Assembly: GCA_022072225.1 (NCBI GenBank)
Contig: JAJVIC010000006.1
Coordinates: forward strand, 261,785-325,784
From: Bacteroidia bacterium
Lineage (GTDB): Bacteria > Bacteroidota > Bacteroidia > SXHM01
DNA length: 64,000 nt
Direction: 5' to 3'
Below the pieces are notes generated by a model that saw only the letters and a program-made list of their open reading frames with translations, did no database searches and was not told where the DNA came from. Positions within the stretch are counted from its first letter, which is position 1. The number at the start of each line of letters is the position of its first letter. Below are positions 60,257 through 64,000 of this stretch, piece by piece. The position numbers and the translations under genes were made by a program.

Positions 60257-61521
60257 TGGAATTAGACAAAAAAAAAGTAATCCTCTACTCGGCAACCGGT
60301 TTTTTACTGCTTGCCTTTTCGTTGTTGCTCGTTCAACTCGTAACATTCAATGCTGATTATAGTAAAGCCGAAGAAGTTGAAAATACTATTGACGGTGGCG
60401 AAGAATATGGCTTTGATGTCGATTCATTTTATTTGGTAAAAGGCAAAGTTCAGCGCAACGAAAACCTGAGCACCATTTTGCAGAAGCATAAAATTTCATT
60501 GGGCATGATTGACAAAATGAGTAAAGCGTCCCGTGAATTATTTGATGCACGAAAAATTAGTGCCGGAAACGAATACACTGTTTTCTGCACAAAAGATTCT
60601 AACCAGATTGCACAGTGTTTTGTCTATGAAATAAACGCCAGCGATTACATTGTGTTTGATTTCCGTGATACGCTCAATATCTACCGTGGCGAAAAACCCG
60701 TTGAAACAAAAATGGTAACCGTAAGCGGAAAAATTTATTCTTCCCTTTATGCCACCATGGAAGCCAACAACATTAACCTTGGCCTTGCTATGGAACTTTC
60801 TACCATCTATGCATGGACCGTTGACTTTTACAAAATTCAGAAAGGTGATTATTTCAAAGTTATTTACGAAGAAAAATTTGTTGACGGACATTCCATTGGC
60901 GTAGGACGTATTCATGCTGCGTTGTTCAATAATGATGGTAAAGATTTCTATTCCTTTTGGTCCGACATAAAAGGTGCAACTGGCTACTATGATGAAAATG
61001 GCGAAAGCCTGAAGAAAATGTTTCTGAAAGCACCACTTAAATTTTCGCGCATCAGTTCTTCTTTTTCAGCAAAACGTTTGCATCCTGTATTAAAAGTAAA
61101 TCGTCCACACCTTGGAACGGATTATGCAGCACCAACGGGAACACCAATTATGGCAACTGCAGACGGCAAAGTGATTGCAGCAGCTTACACAGCCGGCAAC
61201 GGAAACTATGTGAAAATAAAACACAACGGAACTTATACAACACAGTATTTACACATGAGCAAAATTGCCAAGGGCATTAAAAATGGTTCGCGTGTAAGAC
61301 AAGGTGATGTTATTGGCTATGTAGGTAGCACAGGTTTGGCAACTGGTCCGCACGTTTGCTATCGTTTTTGGAAAAATGGAAAACAGGTTGACCCCAAAAA
61401 AGATGTGGTGTCACAACCTGCCGATCCCATTAACAAAGCCTACCTTGGCGAATACAAAAACCGTGTAAAAGAACTTCGCGGTAAATTAGATAGCGAAAAG
61501 GTTTCTGCGCGTGAAAGCTGA
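60256..61521 (+). CDS. M23-family peptidoglycan endopeptidase, HxC variant
   Basis: A 421-residue membrane-anchored periplasmic protein. N-terminal TM (10-31), LysM/SH3-like adaptor region (about 55-260) as in MepM-type enzymes, then an M23/LytM domain: first ligands H285 and D289 (HLGTDYA), catalytic His333 (YLHMSK) and the final motif GPHVCYRF (366-368), where Cys368 takes the place of the usual second His of HxH. The HxC form is seen in other Bacteroidota, so it may still bind zinc (knowledge, not checked here). Cleaves stem-peptide crosslinks in its family. Translationally coupled to the lectin gene (TGATG). Confidence 0.92.
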   Translation: MELDKKKVILYSATGFLLLAFSLLLVQLVTFNADYSKAEEVENTIDGGEEYGFDVDSFYLVKGKVQRNENLSTILQKHKISLGMIDKMSKASRELFDARKISAGNEYTVFCTKDSNQIAQCFVYEINASDYIVFDFRDTLNIYRGEKPVETKMVTVSGKIYSSLYATMEANNINLGLAMELSTIYAWTVDFYKIQKGDYFKVIYEEKFVDGHSIGVGRIHAALFNNDGKDFYSFWSDIKGATGYYDENGESLKKMFLKAPLKFSRISSSFSAKRLHPVLKVNRPHLGTDYAAPTGTPIMATADGKVIAAAYTAGNGNYVKIKHNGTYTTQYLHMSKIAKGIKNGSRVRQGDVIGYVGSTGLATGPHVCYRFWKNGKQVDPKKDVVSQPADPINKAYLGEYKNRVKELRGKLDSEKVSARES

Positions 61522-61567
61522 TTAAATTTCAGCAAAATATTACTTTCGCTTTTTCAGAATAAATCTT

Positions 61568-62902
61568 ATGAAGAATATTACCGTTATAGGTGCGGGTCTC
61601 GTTGGCTCGCTCCTTTCCATTTACCTCGCAAAGCGTGGTCATAAAGTTCAAATCTTTGAACGCAGACCTGATATGCGCAAAGAAAAAATTATAGCAGGGA
61701 GAAGTATCAATCTTGCTCTTAGCGACCGTGGTTGGAAAGGTTTGGAAGGTGTTGGTATTGCAGATGAAATCAGAAAAATTGCAATTCCAATGCATGGAAG
61801 AATAATTCACGATATACAGGGCAAAACCAATTTCCAACCTTACGGAAAAGAAGGTCAGGCAATTTATTCTGTGTCACGTGGTGATTTGAATAAAAAACTG
61901 ATGGATTTAGCAGAAGCACAAAACGGCACAAATATTTTTTTTAATCAGCGTTGCGTTGATGTTGACCTTGAAAAAGCAACAGCAACTTTTGCAGATGAAA
62001 AAGGCAACACAACAAAAAACACTTCCGACATGATTTTCGGAACGGACGGTGCTTATTCAGAGTTGCGTCACCGCATGATGTTTACCGACCGCTTTGATTA
62101 TTCACAGGATTATCTGAAAGAAGGCTACAAAGAGTTGAATATACCTCCTACAGAAGATGGTGGCTGGCGCATGGAAAAAAACGCGCTGCACATCTGGCCT
62201 CGCGGTAAATTTATGCTCATCGCACTCCCCAACTTTGACGGCAGTTTTACCTGCACATTGTTTTTTCCATTTGAAGGCGAGCATTCTTTTACCTCACTTG
62301 ACACAAAAGAAAAAATGCTGGATTTCTTCAATAAAACGTTTCCCGATGCAGTAGAATTTATGCCAACATTAGAGCATGATTATTTTCATAACCCTACTTC
62401 TTCGTTGGCAATCATGCGTTGTTTCCCTTGGAGTTATAAAGACAAGGCACTATTGTTGGGTGATGCCGCTCACGCAATCGTACCGTTCTACGGACAGGGG
62501 ATGAATTGCGGATTTGAAGATTGCACCGTGTTGGAACAAATCATGCAACAGGAAAACGACTGGCAAAGCATTTTCAAAAAATTTGAAACTGCTCGCAAAC
62601 CCAACAGCGATGCCATTGCTGAACTTGCCTTGCAGAATTTTATAGAAATGCGCGATTTGGTAGCGGATGAAAAATTTGTGTTGCGAAAAAAAATCGAATC
62701 AAAACTTTCGGCTGAGTTTCCTGATCAATGGCTGCCGCTCTACAGTATGGTAACCTTCAGCGATATTCCCTATTCAACTGCCTGGAACGAAGGAAAACGA
62801 CAGGATGCTTTGATGCAACAGGTGATGCAAATTCCCGAGATTGAAAAAATCTGGAACACAGAAGAGGGATTTAAACAAATCACAAAAATGGTTTTAGGAT
62901 GA
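61568..62902 (+). CDS. kmo: Kynurenine 3-monooxygenase
   Basis: A 444-residue FAD-dependent hydroxylase that makes 3-hydroxykynurenine. FAD-binding VIGAGLVGSLLSIYLAKRG, the KMO signature AGRSINLALSDRG, GTDGAYSELRHRMM and the second FAD motif LLGDAAHAIVPFYGQGMNCGFED. Length and motifs fit bacterial KMO; no C-terminal membrane helix is needed in this group. Works after kynA (and a formamidase, not in this window) toward 3-hydroxyanthranilate/NAD. The ATGA overlap couples it to the next gene. Confidence 0.97.
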   Translation: MKNITVIGAGLVGSLLSIYLAKRGHKVQIFERRPDMRKEKIIAGRSINLALSDRGWKGLEGVGIADEIRKIAIPMHGRIIHDIQGKTNFQPYGKEGQAIYSVSRGDLNKKLMDLAEAQNGTNIFFNQRCVDVDLEKATATFADEKGNTTKNTSDMIFGTDGAYSELRHRMMFTDRFDYSQDYLKEGYKELNIPPTEDGGWRMEKNALHIWPRGKFMLIALPNFDGSFTCTLFFPFEGEHSFTSLDTKEKMLDFFNKTFPDAVEFMPTLEHDYFHNPTSSLAIMRCFPWSYKDKALLLGDAAHAIVPFYGQGMNCGFEDCTVLEQIMQQENDWQSIFKKFETARKPNSDAIAELALQNFIEMRDLVADEKFVLRKKIESKLSAEFPDQWLPLYSMVTFSDIPYSTAWNEGKRQDALMQQVMQIPEIEKIWNTEEGFKQITKMVLG

Positions 62903-64000
62903 TGACTTTTTTCACCGCAGAGGCGCAAAGGCGCAAAGTTTTTTTTGCATTGTTGATTGTCTCAGCGTCTTTGCGTCTCTGCGGTGAAAGCGCCTTCGCA
63001 CAGCAAACCGCCAAAATATCAGGCATAGTAAAAGGTGTTCCTCCCCAAAGCATCATGTTCAAGCAGGACACGAATTACCTGAACATAAAATCGGAACTGC
63101 GTGAAATTTTATTAGATGGAAGTGATTTTACTGCTGAATTGAACGTAAAAAAATCCGGTCCTTGGGAATTGCAATGCAATGACGAAGCGCTGCAACTTTT
63201 TTTAGAACCGGGCGATAATTTTTCAGTGGAGTTTGTCGCAGGCAATATCAACAAAGGAACACTATTTAAAGGTAAAGGCGAACTGCACAATCAATTTTTG
63301 TTTGATTTTTACAACACCTTTAAAACCGAATATGATACAGCGGAAACACGCAAAAGAATTTTGGAAGTCAGTAGTGCCGATGAATTTGAGATTGCGCTTT
63401 ACAACAGTCGCAAGAAGCAAAACGATTTTTATAATAACTATAAAGGCAAAGAAAATTTTTCTGCCGGGTTCAAAGCTTTTGTTGAGAATTTAATTCGCTA
63501 CAACTACCTCGGCAGTTTGGTTGCGTTCCCAATTGTGCGTGGAAATAACAGTGCAAACACAAGCGTTCCACATTTGCCTGAAATTATGCTGAGTGAAATT
63601 ACTGCCGATGACGGGAAAAATCCTGCGGCATTGCAAAACCGTTACTACCGGATGTTTGTTTACTACTGGAGTATTTATTCCGCATCAAAAAATAACGGTT
63701 TTAACAAATTCACCGATCAGGGAGTTTCGATGGAAGCGAAATACAAAGCCTCAAGAGATTTCTTTGAAACAAAAACGTTTACGTATTTCCTTGCAAAATT
63801 TCTGTTGGAGAATTGTTCCAAAATTCCGCAGGCAACACTTAAAAGAGTTTACAGCGTGTTGGTTGCAGAGGATAAAGGGGGATTTTATTCTTCCATAGTA
63901 AGCGAGCGTTGTGCCGATGCACTGAATGCAGTTGCTCAAAAAGAGGAGAAAAAAGCCGCCCCGATTATTGTCGGACAAAAACCTGCACCCGCGGGTTTCA
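62899..64000 (+). CDS. Exported thioredoxin-like (TlpA/DUF4369-type) protein, 3' end cut
   Basis: Partial gene running off the window (at least 367 residues); the start is ATGATG overlapping the kmo stop. The leader (FFALLIVSASLRLCGESAFAQ) is encoded by a palindromic dispersed repeat (62910-62989). The mature part starts KISGIVKGVPPQSIMFKQ, as in the N-terminal DUF4369-type domains of Bacteroidota TlpA-like thioredoxin proteins, then a helical region (FYNTFKTEYDTAETRKRILEV, YRMFVYYWSIYSASKNNG) matching their middle part; the visible end (PIIVGQKPAPAGF) is where a redoxin domain with CxxC would begin. Probable role in thiol-disulfide chemistry of the envelope (inference). Confidence 0.75.
   Translation, partial: MMTFFTAEAQRRKVFFALLIVSASLRLCGESAFAQQTAKISGIVKGVPPQSIMFKQDTNYLNIKSELREILLDGSDFTAELNVKKSGPWELQCNDEALQLFLEPGDNFSVEFVAGNINKGTLFKGKGELHNQFLFDFYNTFKTEYDTAETRKRILEVSSADEFEIALYNSRKKQNDFYNNYKGKENFSAGFKAFVENLIRYNYLGSLVAFPIVRGNNSANTSVPHLPEIMLSEITADDGKNPAALQNRYYRMFVYYWSIYSASKNNGFNKFTDQGVSMEAKYKASRDFFETKTFTYFLAKFLLENCSKIPQATLKRVYSVLVAEDKGGFYSSIVSERCADALNAVAQKEEKKAAPIIVGQKPAPAGF
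62910..62989. repeat. CTCTGCGGTGAAA palindrome encoding a signal peptide
   Basis: Perfect 13-bp arms TTTCACCGCAGAG (62910-62922) and CTCTGCGGTGAAA (62977-62989); the 54-nt loop contains further CGCAAAG/CTTTGCG pairing. The element is wholly inside the start of the thioredoxin-like gene and spells its leader peptide. Confidence 0.85.

Noticed and set aside
59858-60346. 162-codon minus-strand frame
   Set aside because: Antisense to the T9SS type B domain and the M23 gene start, both well supported.

Overview
The window reads as a piece of a Bacteroidota chromosome, probably Bacteroidia/Chitinophagia- or Flavobacteriia-like; I cannot place it lower. Evidence: eight proteins end in a type A sorting domain of the type IX secretion system (T9SS) and one in a type B (gliding-motility, CHU_C) domain; two TonB-dependent receptors start with a carboxypeptidase-regulatory-like domain; many Bacteroidota-typical families occur (DUF6438, FISUMP, DUF983, 2TM, DUF4468, DUF4412, DUF4286, DUF3108, DUF3109); and many genes are preceded by the Bacteroidota -7 promoter box TAnnTTTG. 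No rRNA, tRNA, transposase, phage or CRISPR locus was seen.

Layout. 1-6.9 kb: small envelope proteins, a TonB-dependent receptor, phosphoglycerate kinase and a FISUMP lipoprotein. 6.9-31 kb: a surface-protein region with eight T9SS type A cargos (beta-propeller, PKD/Ig-like, delta-60, pentaheme cytochrome, FG-GAP/ASPIC-UnbV), a LytS-like sensor kinase with a LytTR regulator, an orphan LuxR-type HTH protein and a 420-bp array of 21-bp degenerate repeats. 31-38.4 kb: a second TonB-dependent receptor, divergent from a large adenylate-cyclase sensor that overlaps an amidohydrolase gene. 38.4-43.8 kb: mostly housekeeping genes on the minus strand (D,D-carboxypeptidase, ispD, obgE, adk, hpt). 44-50.8 kb: a tightly packed plus-strand operon with a PqqD-like protein, an ATP-grasp ligase, a fold-III PLP decarboxylase, a urea-transporter/M23-peptidase fusion and two TPR/outer-membrane proteins. 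50.8-55.8 kb: glucosaminidase-LysM protein and a serS operon. 56.8-57.5 kb: a second 21-bp repeat array running into an XRE-type HTH gene. 57.6-64 kb: kynurenine-pathway genes (tryptophan 2,3-dioxygenase, kynurenine 3-monooxygenase) interleaved with a T9SS type B lectin-like protein and an M23 peptidase, then a thioredoxin-like lipoprotein or secreted protein cut by the window end.

The most unusual signals are: (1) two independent arrays of degenerate repeats locked to an exact 21-bp period (two helical turns), each beside a small HTH-only protein; (2) the PqqD/ATP-grasp/PLP-decarboxylase/urea-transporter-peptidase operon, a plausible undescribed biosynthetic or peptide-tailoring system; and (3) repeated cases where the N-terminal secretion signal of an exported protein is encoded by a dispersed intergenic repeat element. 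Functions are assigned from sequence recognition alone; no database search was possible.
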